From Apus apus (Eukaryota; Chordata; Aves; Apodiformes; Apodidae), in assembly GCF_020740795.1 (NCBI RefSeq), contig NC_067286.1, forward strand, positions 37,710,503-37,774,502: a stretch of DNA of 64,000 nt. Direction: 5' to 3'. Within the stretch, counting starts at the first letter, position 1, and each line of letters opens with the position of its first letter. Below the pieces are notes generated by a model that saw only the letters and a program-made list of their open reading frames with translations, had not been told where the DNA came from and made no database searches. Positions 1 to 13,100 of this stretch are shown here, one piece after another. Both the position numbers and the translations under genes were made by a program.

Positions 1-1033
1 ATCTTTTTAGAGGTGAGTTTAAGGGGTTTTTATATGCTGTCTGAATGCTTTATTCACATTCCTTAAACCAACTCACGTAAGTCTCTGTGTGACCTTATGG
101 TAAGAATTACTTTTTCTACAAAGTATAGATCACACAAGATACAGATTTGATAAAATGAGTTGTTATTATTAAGAAACATTTTGCTTACAAGAAATTTTGT
201 CAAAAATCTTTCCTCTTCATTACCATCAGATGTCCTACAATAATGTTTCTGAAGCTGTGGAGCTATGCAGTGCAACTTCAGGTATGAAAGAGCACTGCCT
301 CACTTGTGTCGTTCCCTCTATCCTCATTCACACAGCATTTTAATTTCAAATTTAGTGTCACATTTCCTCAGATCTAAGTGCCCTTACATGCCACGGATTT
401 TTGGTACAGAACATATCAGCTGCACTGACAGAAACTGTAAGAGAGGTCAAGACTGAAGATTAGCTTGAGCCATTGTCATCAGCTGGCCATAGAAGGTGCT
501 GTTATTTTGTGGTTTTGTAACTTGACTTCTTAGTTCCTATTTTCCCCCCTCAGTTTGTGAAGGAAAAGAAGAATTTTAGAAAAGTCTAAAATGAGGGTGT
601 TAACACATTTTGCTTCACTACCACAACTGTTACCGACTGTTCACTTCCATCCCCCATCTGTCACTACATCCAGTCTAAAATTGGTATCTGAATGTAATGA
701 ATACAAGTTACACCTTCTGCACAACTGTCATATTGATCATAACACTTTTTTGCATAAGAAAAAGAAAAACCTACAGAATGATACAAATATAGATCAGAAG
801 GATTTTATTTGTTTTCCTCTAGAAAAGAACTGAATTTACAAAAGACAGTTGGACAAAAGCACCCACAGAAATGCTTTGTTCTGTATGAAGATTTACCCTT
901 CAAGCTTTGCATAAAATGGTGTCCCACTGAAAGCAGAATTTTTAATGCTCTAATAGGAAAGTACAACTCCATTAGCCTGCTATAAAATAAAATAAATTAA
1001 ATTTAAATACGAAATTCACAGGTGTTCACCAAC
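1..1033 (-). other. HECTD1 intron 15, left part
   Basis: This lies downstream of the exon 15 donor. It is AT-rich, with only short chance reading frames. The next expected exon (VRTMARD...) is not present. Confidence 0.8.
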
Positions 1034-1110
1034 CTTTTGCTTTGTCTTCTCCAGTTTAGATTTCAGCTTTCTTCCTCTTTTGCCTGTCCAACCAGTCACA
1101 AATTCTGACC
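1034..1110 (-). CDS. HECTD1: HECTD1 exon 15 (last one in the window)
   Basis: This 77-nt exon lies after acceptor TTGCAG|GGTCAG. It encodes [20 protein letters not shown] and KTKQK, a strongly basic segment. The human protein continues VRTMARDLYDDHF at this point, so the exon must end in phase 0 after CAAAAG. The donor is then GTTGGTG, which has the required GT but a weak +3 to +5 match. No VRTMARD exon is visible in the remaining 1 kb, so the next exon is off the left edge. Confidence 0.93.
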
Positions 1111-4100
1111 CTGCAACACATTTTTAGAAAAGCCACAATTTCTCACAGGTATGAGAGGCAACAAACCCCAAAATTACCTCATATACACTTGTTCCTACCT
1201 GCACATAACACATACCTACATACTTACCCAAAGAGGTTTCAGCTGTAAATGAATGCTTTGTTCCTCTGTTAGATTCAAACACAAAGCCTGGAAGATCTTC
1301 TTTCAGTATTGTAGCTTGCTGGCCATCAGAATTGTGAATAGCAATTTCTCCCTCTTTTAAACAGGTGAGTGACCAGTTTCCCACGGTAAGTTTTGATGGT
1401 CCTGGTGCCGATAAAATTGGCTGGCTAGTGGTAGATGGTTTTACCTGGCTTCGAGCTCTTTGCAGCTTCTCAAGGAACTCACTTCTACTTTCTATTTAAA
1501 AAGACATAAACATATTTTTTCTTCCAACAATTGATTCCACCATCACATATCTCAAACTTTTTTTTTCTTAAGAGCAAAACAACTGAGTACATTCAATGCA
1601 AAATTAAGTTTGAAATTAGGCGTCTTAAAGCGTTCTAAATTTCTTCGAGTAGATTTCCATACCCCAACTGTGATTTATTCCATGACCACATCAAAGTGGA
1701 CAATGGAACTCTTGAATGGTGCTGTGGATAGGTGTATTAATTAATCTTCACAACTATAATAGGAAGATCAAATAAATTCATTATATACTTTGTCTTGCAA
1801 AAAAAAATTTATCATTTTGGCCAGCATGAACTATTCTCAAAGGTGAGTTTTTAGAAACAGGAAATTAAATTAATCCTCCAACAGGAAAACAGCAATCAAC
1901 TTCATAGTTTAAAGCAAGTGGAGAAAAGGCATTGAAGCCACATAAAATCCAGATAAAAATTCACAAAACTTTACAGTTTGACAATCAACATGTGCTAAAA
2001 GTAATATGAGCTGAAGTAATAACTATTTGTTCAGATTAACTGTCACAAAGGCACACACACAAAATTTTTATGACCTATACTAAAATATCTATTCATCTCC
2101 TTTGTTGCACCTTTATGCTCTCAGAGCATGTTACCCAATACAGTGACTTTATTCATTCAAGTGTAGGAATACGTAAGTAATCTATCTTGAAATTATCCCG
2201 AACAACTACCTCAGCTTTAATTAAATTACATTTTGATATTGTAGCAATTACAAGGCTGCATACTACATTTAAATTTTAATTAACATAATTCCAACAAAAT
2301 TGATGAGTTAATAATTTAAAAAATAAAAATTAAATATAAAAATACAATAATTAATATAAATACTACATCTCAAGTTCAAAGTTAACAAGTATTCTGATCT
2401 TTCAGCATACTAATTTGCTAAAGAAAGCTTTTGTAGTCCATGCACTTGTATAATTGCTGTTTTCCTTTTGCTGCAATGACTTACAGTGTTCTTAAAATTT
2501 GCCATTTTTATTGTTGTATAATACAAAATCAAATAATCTCTGTGCAAAAGTAAATATGCATCCTTGAGACTTAACATTCATTATTGCTTAAAATTCAAAG
2601 CATCCAAAGAGGTTTAAAAAATTGATTCTGAAATTTCATATGCAAAATTAAAAACCTGTTAATGAAGTCCTCCCAAATTTCCATAATTATATTTTAACAA
2701 ATTTATTATATAGCATGTAGCACTGAAAGTGCAATAATTATACATATGTTTGGTAATAATTTTGGGTTCCCTTCGACATAATTTTGAGACTCACTTAAAG
2801 CTTCAAAATTACCATTAAATTTCAATTTTTGCATTGAACTTCTATTTTTTCTAAAAATTCAAACAAAACAAGAATTAAGCTGATGTGGAGAGGGGTGAGC
2901 ACAGACCTTCCAAAGATGTTCATAGCATATATATTTCCCCCTCCTGCCCCAGCTTTCATCATGCAATACACATTGAAAAATTCCATTACCCAACCCTCTA
3001 TAATCTTGACAGTCGCGACATTACTTAAAAATTTACCATGAGATTAATCAGTAATGATTTAGGAAAGCAGAACATATAGTAAAGTTCAGGACTTAAAGAT
3101 ACTATTCTGAGTCTATAATGTGCCGTACTAACTTATGTTAACGTTAACAAATACTAGTTTCTTATCTCTAATGTAAAAGAGAGGCTGCACACACTTAGAG
3201 CTAATGTTTAAAGTTCAGGCAGATTACACCACGTCAGCACTCCTAGATGTCTATTTAAAAAACATATGCTAGAAGACTAATAAAATTCTACTTTAGCTCC
3301 TTCCCTCCCATAATACCCTTGCTTGGTATCTTTTCTAAAATTTTGATTCAATTTTTTTTAAAGACTGACAAAGAGAAATATCTTTAAATTTCCAATTACA
3401 ACTTTTTTTCTTTTAAGTTCTTTTCACTCCAAATTCATCCAAGCCATCCCTGTTCCACTTGCAAAGAAACAGTAAAATCCCAACCCCACTCCCATATCAT
3501 TTGGATGGAAGTAGGCAGAATTGGCATCCAGGGCCTATAAGAATTTAAGAAATTAATCTCATGAATCTTCTTAAAATTATAGTGAATCATAAATAAGTAT
3601 CTAAACATAAAAATCATGTACTTTTTAAGGTATTTGCCTTGTTAAAAAGAATGCAAGGATACATTTTCTGAGAAAAACAAACAAACAAAAACAAACAAAC
3701 AACTCTAGAAGTGGTTTCCAGCTTCCCATAATATAGAAACAAACTATATAATTTTATCTTCAACCCCCAAAACTGATGGACAAAATCATTAGCACTTCAT
3801 TTCTACCCTGAATCATAATATGTTCTGTTATTTCACTCAATGGCTTGTTGAAAACATAGTAATATTGCAAAGCAATATTTGCAAAGCATTTTATGTCTGC
3901 TGGTTCATAAAAGCATGAACTGTTGCAAAAAAGATGAAACAATAAAGGAGGGTCTTTTCTGCACCCAGAACAAGCTGTGTATTCTGTACATAAAATTAAA
4001 ACCACCTGTGCATTGCCAGTGCATAAGGTCTGTTCCCTTATCCTCTCTCCGACAAACAGTTAAGACACTGTAATCTGTTTCCCAATCTCAATGAGAAACT

Positions 4101-7100
4101 TTCCATTACTTTGTCTTCAAACACATGCAATTTCATTCTGCTAGCTAGAAGCATACAACAAATCACCATTTCAACCTGCTTCTCCTGGGACGGCCACTAC
4201 AAAGTGGTTTTAATGACTGGGGTGAAAAAATTAAGTATGCATGGAGAAGAATCAAAACAACACAAAGTTAATACACTTTTACTGGCAAGATGTTTACTTA
4301 ACACAAGGAAGTCAAGTTATGGTCACATGCTATCTGATAAAAAACATCACAATTAACTGACCACCTTCCACCTGTTTACATCCTTTACTATTTAGTAAGC
4401 CAATTCCTGCAAAACAAAATAGCTCAAATCAAATGATATAAACAACTGTAACAGTCTCAAAACTTAACTTGGACTTGGATTGTAAAGAAACTACCTGAAC
4501 TATCAGATCCTCCTTCAGGGCTGCCACTGGAATACATTGTGGCCAGTTTTCCATCCAAGATAAATCTGAACCATCCATTACTACCATTAGATAACTCCAG
4601 GGCTGCAGCATCACTCCAGATATACAGGCAGTCCCTTCCCCTAATGATTGACCAGTCTCTCCAGTGATATGGTTTTCCCTGTTGCAGTTCTTTAGCATCC
4701 TCCTGTGGTTCATCCTCCTGTAATAAAATTGTATTAAATACAACAAACAAAAATCCCCAAACAAACAAAAAACACAAACCAAACAAAACAACCCCAAAAC
4801 AAACATAAGAAACACAAACACTTTAAAAAGGACTGAGGAAAAAAAGAATGACTCAAACCAAAAGTATACGAACTATACTATTTCTGTTTGTAAAACATAT
4901 TTTTAAAAGTATTCTTTAATACAATGAGGTACTTAGAAGAAGAAGCTTCCTTTCAGATACCAAATTATCTAGTCAACAACAGCTTACTGACTGGGACATC
5001 CACCTCTGTTCAAAACTTGTACTGTAAGAAAAGAATTGCATAATGGTTGAGGTTGGAAGCCATGTAGTTCAAACCCCTGCTCAGGCAGAGTCACCTAGAG
5101 CCAGCTGCTCAGGACCATGTTCAGACAGCTTTCTAATATCTAATCACTAAAAAACCAAGAAAAGAAAAAGCAGCCAACCAAAAATCCCACAACCTCCAAA
5201 AAACCCCCCAAACAACCCAAAACACACAGTAAAAAAACTTGACTATACACTTAAGCCTTAACTATACATTTTAACTGAATGGATAACAGAAGCAATCTGT
5301 TACCAACTCAGTTCATCCAAGTGGTCAGTAAGTGGACTGCTGGAAATTGATAAATAACTTCAATATGCACTTAAGGTTTTCATCATGTAGAAAATAATTT
5401 CATATGTATTTTAAATATATTCCATAACAATGCTTTTAAAATTACAATTATTTGATGCACATACATTGAAAGAGATGCACTCTGTTCAGAAACTATTCAT
5501 TTAATTTAGCAGTCATTTTAAAAACACTAGACCAAAAGAAATGTTGGTGAATTTGACCACAAGTAAGTATGAATATGAAAACTCAGCAGAAAATAATGTG
5601 CTAACAGAAAGCACTGACTCAATAACTTAATTACTTTGCCCTGGAATTTCTGCAGCAGTGAAAATTATACTAGACAGGTTGGGTTTACAGGAATAAGTAC
5701 AGCTATCAATTCTGTACTTACCTTCTCAGGTTTAGACTCCTCTTCATTTTCATCATCAGATGACGGTCCTGCCAAAGTTGACACCTTACTAATTACACCA
5801 AGTCTAGCCAGCTGGTCTAGGAAAAGATCACCACCTTTATCCACCAAATCCCTTATGATTTGCAAGGCTAGCAAATGGCCATCATCATCATCCTGTAATA
5901 CATTGGAATGGAAAGGAAATAATAAAGAGATCTCTTTATTTAAAAGTATCTTTATATGCTGAAATTCACACATGGTCACAGATGGATGCTATAAACGTTC
6001 TAGAGTTAGTTATTAACAAGTATGTGGAATCAATGAGCATAATTCCCTTTTTTACATTGGTTTCATAAAAGGACAACATTCTCTTTCTTCCTACCTCTTG
6101 ATCAAGAACTGTAGCTGTTATCTCAACCAGTATTGTGGGCAAATTGTGGCCAGCATCAGAGTCACAAACCTCTTTCAGCAGTGCCTCAGAACAAAAGTGT
6201 ATCATTTTTCTAATGAGGGCAAGACTTGCTTTCCTTTAAAAGAGATTATAGAAGAACAAAAAAAAAGATTCTTACAAAGATGAAGCAAGCAGTAACTAAA
6301 GCAACAAGCACAAGATAAAAATGCTTTTGCACTGCATTTATGCATGCTTTCAAAACACACCAAAAAATACAAAGAGTTTCAGTTCTTATTCTTGGAACCA
6401 AAACTGGTTGCTGTTGGTAAGTCCTAGGTTATCTCTAAGAATAATTCACTTAATGATCTTTTTTTATTCTACAGCACTATGAGCCTAATGCATTTTTCTC
6501 TCCTCAAGTCTTCTCCAAGAAAACCTATTTTACATTGTCTTTACCCACTCTTAGTTACGGCAATTCACTTCTATACACTCCACCTTCCTTCTCAGGTATC
6601 CAGCCTTCTGTCTCATATTTCCTGTGTTTTGGTGAGATGCCTATAGTTTTACAGTCTAAAATTACTATTAGATCATGCAACTTTCCATATTAATAACTAC
6701 CATTAATTTGTAAGCCAATTGCTTCTGTATGGTTAAAGCCAAATTGTTTATTTGACTGACCTTTAAAACATTATTTACCTGATTCACAAAGAAAACTTTA
6801 AAACAGAGAGCCAACTACTTCTTTCCACCATCTCCAGCAACAACTAACCACACACATTGTTAACATAGTTTCTTATTTCTTTCATTTAAAAATGACCTAG
6901 CTTATGCTTCCCATCATCAGCTCATGTAGAGTCTCTCTCCATTAGAGTCCCCTTTTATCTTGTATTTTCAACCCTCAAAGTACCTATGAACACTGGGAAC
7001 ACAAATAAGAGACTAAGAAAATGTTATATTTGTAGTGTAAAAGGCTGAGGGGTTATGGTCAGACAATTTCTCACAAGCATTAGGCCACCCACAGTATTCC

Positions 7101-10100
7101 TTTTTAAGTATTAAATTAGATTACATTTTTTTAATTCTCTCAGTAAGAGGCATCTTCTCCAGTTGATTAACATTTAAGCTGTTAAGAAGTCTTCTAAAAC
7201 CTCCTAAAATAGTTTTTTCCAGTCTTTATGATTTTCAGATTACTGTATTCTGCTAACACTTCACTAGTTTTCCTACCCTAAATTAGTACTTTCATTACAG
7301 TGGCTACAATCAAATACACAGTATACACAGCCTATACAAGTATGAACAAAGTTGTCTTTCATCATAGCCTAGAGCAGACTTATCGCTCCCATTTCTGACT
7401 AACTAACCATATTTTTTCCAAGACACCACTTCCCCAGAAAGGAAAAAATGCTACTGAAAATACTAAGTAAAAATCAGACTTGCACTGAATAGAACCACTT
7501 CTACTCAAACAGAAATACCTTTAAATGTCACTTGCATTACTTCCACTTTTAGAGATTATATTTTTTACTGAAAAACACCTTGGCTTTTTTAACAGAGTGT
7601 GTTAAGAAATTAAAAATATTCAAGGAAATTGTCTGTCATGACTACTACCTTATAGAAGGCAACATAGTTTGTTGAAATGTTTGTGCAAACACAGGCAATA
7701 ATCTTTTCAAGTATATGGGTGCCATTTCTGGATCTCCTTTGGGTTCATTACATTCTTCTTCATCCTTGTTTGCATCCTTCTTTTTCTTCTCATCTCCTTT
7801 GTTAACAGGACACATCCAGTCCCCTGGAACATATTTTTTCCAAAATGTTCAATGGCAAAAAACAACAAACCAAGCAAAGAACCCCTTTAAAGAAATGTAA
7901 GAGCCTAAAAATATAAAATATACAAGTGCAAGACTTCTTCAAGAAAATTGTTGGATAACAAGTACCACCAAAGTCTGCTCACAAGAGAGGCTCACAGTCC
8001 TTAAAGCCACCAAAATATGAACATAAGCACCTGTGGCTCCAGCGCTACAAAAGCCTCACAAAAAAGTAAAGTGCAGTTCCTACACAGAAAGACAGGATGC
8101 CAGAGAAGCTACCAAGGCTGACAACCTCTGAACCCACAGCAAAATTCCAGTCTAGCCCTATTCCACAGCTGAAAAGCACTATGCCACTACTTGTGTCCAG
8201 TCAGTCATTTATTTGATTAAGAGCAACTAAAATAGTAAAGTTTTCACATGTACTTGTCAGGTTAAAGAAGGCTGGTCAAAAAATACTATTTTTTAAATTG
8301 AATCTTAATAGAGTAAAATGTTAATAATTTAATTACTTAACATACATAAACATTTCTACTAGCAAGGGCATGGAATTAAAAACTGCACTCACCTGGAGAC
8401 TGAAGAATAGCTACTACTTCACTGTGTCCTCTTTCACGAGCTTTATCTAAAGGAGTTTTCCCATCTTCATCTCTCAAATCAGGATTTGCACCATGTCGTA
8501 AGAGAGTCTGAGAACAAGTATTTTTAAATATGAAAAAAACACTAGAATTCTAGAATTCTTCTTCTAATGTAGTAAATGTGTTTCTCATGTATCTTTCCTA
8601 CACTTTTCCTCATGCTTGTAAGCAAAGGCAGAACATTATGTACTTTCTGTATCTGTAGAGCTACTATAAATCTACTCTTATGCATATTACTGCCCTGTAA
8701 CAAAACAAAACAACTGTATTTTGATAAACAGTGTAAAGAACATGTAAATATTTGACAGCACAGATGTTAAACATACTGCACCAAAGACAGTTTGTACAGA
8801 ACTGCCAAAACCAGAGGAAGTCCGTATATAAGGCTTTCTAACAGTACCAGCTTAAATCCTACCTTTGCTACCTGAGGTCTTCCAAAACATGCTGCATAAT
8901 GCAATGAGGATGATCTCTGACCTCTGTTAACATCAGCACCCCTTTCACAGAGAAATTCTACCTGTTAAAGAAAAAGGAAGCTATTTTTTTTTTCTTTCTT
9001 TACATAAATTGTCTAAGTTTTTACGATTCTGTAAAAGTAATTTACCATTTCCTGAGTTCCAAAAGCTGAGGCCCAGTTTAAAAGAGTTTGTCCTACATCA
9101 TCCATAAAATTTACTTCAAATGCTGAAAGACAATTATGTAAAAAAATTAAATGTCTCAGAATTATAAATTAAACTTAATCAGCATTTTTCAAGTAAGTGC
9201 CAGGTCTTTTAAAAAGTTAAGCATCCTCAATAATTCCAACGAATCATTTATGCCCTTAGTTGAAATTTTTAAAAAAGTAGCATAAGAATAAACATTAACA
9301 TAACCTGTTGAGTATATAACAAAGTAAGCGAACTTGTATATAAAGAATTACAAGGTACTACCTAAGTACTTGTTATGACACCATAGATGATAAAAATAAG
9401 ACACTTGATTTATCTCATTCTCTTTTTCAGACTATTTTTGCTTACCTCCTGTGTCAATAGCATCAATTAGTGCATCAGTATCCTTACTGCGGATGCAGTC
9501 TATCAGCTGCCGATGAGAACGCTCACCAGAACTATCCAACCTTCGCAATCCTGGGATTCTGCCTGTAGATCCAGCGCTGGATTTTGGCAGGGCTTTTCTC
9601 CCTTCGAACAGTAGCACCAAAAGAAGATCTACTAACCGCATGGTATCCAGCACACATCTCTCATCACCCTGCAACGCACTTTCTATAGAATCTGGAAGTT
9701 CAGATCTTAGGAGATCCTGGAAATAATTAAAAGTCTGAACAATAAAAAATATACAGGGCTTTAGAAAATACTATCATAATTGGATTTCATGTTTCCTTTT
9801 TTCCCCTCTTTATAAATAACTTACATATACGTGCTCCATATATATAAATAAAATCTATAAATATATGTATGTATATATGAGATAGCAACACAAAACTTGC
9901 ATATATTGAAGTACACAAAGGGAAAAATTCAATGAGAACAAAAAACTGTAGCATAAAAGGATTTCTTACATGTGTTACTACTGGAGAGCCTCTACACAGG
10001 GTTGACAACAGGCTTACAATAGTTGACACCTGATTACTTAATTTAGAGTCTGCAGCTGTAGATGGTGCTCCCGTGCTACTCCGTCCAGGTTTGCAAGCTG

Positions 10101-13100
10101 AAGATGGTCCTGATACTGTCCCACCAGCAGCTGCCATTCGAGACAACAACTCCTCAGTTAATCCATGCTTAGCTAAAGGGGCTGGGTCAACTCCACGCCG
10201 TGTGAACCTGTCAGCTAATGAAGCAAAGCATCTCAGAGCTCCATCTGAAACCTAAGAAAGATGTGCAAGAGAAAAGATGAAAAATCTGTTACTTAAGATG
10301 AGAAGATGCTATGGGAATATTTCCAAGAATGCTAGACAAAGAAGAAGCTGATTTCCCCAGGTTCCTTTCAAAGGCAATTAATGGAAGAGACAGGCCTTTT
10401 AAGTAAAAAACTCAGGAGTGCTCTGAACTGCTTACTGAAGGACTGTATTGTTTGTTGTTGGGTTTTTCTCTCCTTTCTCTCTGTTGACGATACAACAAAA
10501 TCAAACTTCAGTTTAAATTTCAGCACTACATGCATCTTCTTAACTATATGAACAAAACCCCAAATCAATCTAGAAAAATTACTGAATTGCCAAATGAATA
10601 CATGTTGGAAGCACAATTTAAAAACTTTTTAGTTATAGATATTGTTCTTACAGTAAGCAACGATTTATAATCCCCACTAGCAATTGTCCATTTTGACAAC
10701 ACAATTTGGAATAAAAAAACAACAAACCAACTAATCAAAAAACCCACAGCTTGAATTGAAAAATGGAGTGCTTAACTTTCTGGCTGTTCTCATGTTAGAA
10801 ACTGTTAAAGCAGCTTTGTAACAATAAAACTTAAAAAATAACAAAAAAACACCAAGAAAATGCACTACAAGGTTTTACTTCCTAACTGTCAAACAATCAG
10901 TGATAACTATAAATGACTGTCCACTGAGCATCTGACCCAAGCCTGATATGCAGGTATTTTTGTGACAATAAAATACAAACTCCCAAATTTAGGTTTGCCA
11001 CTAAAGAACAAGACAACAGACTGTGACACTTTGGAAACAAAGCTTACTGATGATCCTCTTAACAATCTAGCAAAAAATACTGCTGGCCAGCTGACCAGGA
11101 AAGGATCCAACCTCTTTTCACGTCGATGCCACATTTGGGAAAAACAAACAAACAAACAAACAAACAAACCACAAAAAAACACTAAACCCCGACAGTATCT
11201 ATTCTTTACCAAACTCTAAATTATTACAGTTCTTACTCTCTAAAATGTCAAATTCTAGCACAGCTCATTTTCAAAACTATTATCAGCTATCACATAGCAA
11301 GAGCTAAAATACAACTACTCATTAATAGACAGAACAAGATTAGAGTATTAGCCAGACTTCATGAAGTTAAAATCTTAAATCTCCATTAATTTTGCAAGGA
11401 CTTGAAAAACAGTTTCTCCTGAATAAATGCAAAACACGCTGAACTTCTGGCATGGTCCCTGCATGCCAAGCATTCTGATTTATCAATAATCTTTTGCAAG
11501 GGATTTTTTCTTTAACTTGTAATGGTCACTACTCATGTCCTCTGGCATTTTGCTCCAGTTCTTTAACAGCACAATGGATAAAAAATTCTGCCAATCTTTA
11601 TGTAATCTGTAAATACTTAATGGGTTTTTACCAGAACAGCTCTGTCAGAAACACACAAGTTCAGCATATTTAACACACCACAATGTGGCATCAGTTTACA
11701 AAGCAAGAGAGTACTGTGGAAGGTATTTACATTTCTTCTTGAAAACTGCAAGTTTAGTAGAAAGTTTAAAAAAACAAACTTTTGGATAAGCTGTTCCTAG
11801 GGCCACATTTATTTGCTCTGAACTCTTCTCTCAAGTTATGTTACTAACTGGAAGCCTACACAAAAAGTGACCAAATACAATAGTGTAAAAGGAAGGGCAG
11901 TAGGGGAGGAGAAGACTACCAAAATTTTACAAAGGAAGTTACTGGACAAATCTGTAATACACATCAATATTCATTGTATATCCTGAGTCTTGTTTCACAC
12001 AAAACACTTTTCTCTGGGATACAGGTACAGATTTACTATCTGAGTTATTCCAATCTCAACCACCCTTATCTTTAGCTTAACTGCTAAAAGGTAAGTTAAT
12101 TTGAACTCTCCTTCCTCTCCTTCAGATCACCAACATCCCCAGTAACTGTTTTCTCTCAAAAACATTATAGATTGGTAAAAGGTTCAAATGTTACAGACTA
12201 AATTTCAGGATTAGCTTGCCTGAGATGATCAGTGCATTAATAAAGTTACATAATGTCTAAAAAACATGGTTGCTTGTTCTGAAATGTGTGACAGTCTTCT
12301 GATGACGGGGTCTTTCAAAAATACCGAAAAATACATTAAAAAATTAAGCTTACAGGCAAAAAAATTTAGTCTCTCAAACATGATGTGCTTAATAAACCAG
12401 ACTGGGATCGGGAGGAGGTGTGGGGGGAGTTGTAGGGAAAGGAATGAGGACAGAGGTGGAGGCTAAATGGGGACTGAGAACAGTATGGACAAGAAGGGCC
12501 TGGTCAGGGTACAGCAAGAATTTGGCTAAATAGCTATCGCAAAGCACGTTAATATGACGCACACAAAAGAATATTTCTAAGAATATTAATTTCCTCTAGG
12601 ATTCATTTTCTAGATTTTAAAAGGACTATTTCATCTCAAGTTAACAAAACTGCAATAAAGAAGTAGTGCAGCTTCTATAGTAGTACCATTCAAGCTGGCT
12701 TCCAATGTAATATTTTAGCATTTACTGTGGATGTTTTTATTGCTTCTCTTACTTTAGCAAAAGAAAAACAAATCAAATTGATTTTTGTCTCTTATTTATG
12801 CTCAATTTAATAGTCACTGAGGTGCAGACATAGAACAATAATTCCTTCAGGAAGTATTTCAAAGGCCAAAATGAAAAAAATTACACAACATTTTTCAGTT
12901 AAGTTTTCAAAGGTTAAATTAGATCATATTCACACAATAGTGCTTGCAGTAAAGTGCTAAGCAGTATTTTTGCCCTCTTGTCTGGACAGCTATAAAGGAA
13001 ACTATCCAAATATAACAACTACTATGTAAACATATAGTTGTAGAAACGATATACAAATATCTAGCCATTCATTTTTTAAATGTAATGAAAATTAAATTCA

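Larger units (their letters stand above)
5893..9969 (-). other. Short HECTD1 introns between exons 5 and 12
   Basis: Introns 5893-6094, 6234-7648, 7824-8392, 8508-8862, 8962-9045, 9123-9445 and 9717-9969 lie between the exons listed separately. All are AT-rich. I see nothing in them beyond splice signals, including in the longest (1.4 kb, 6234-7648). Confidence 0.8.
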
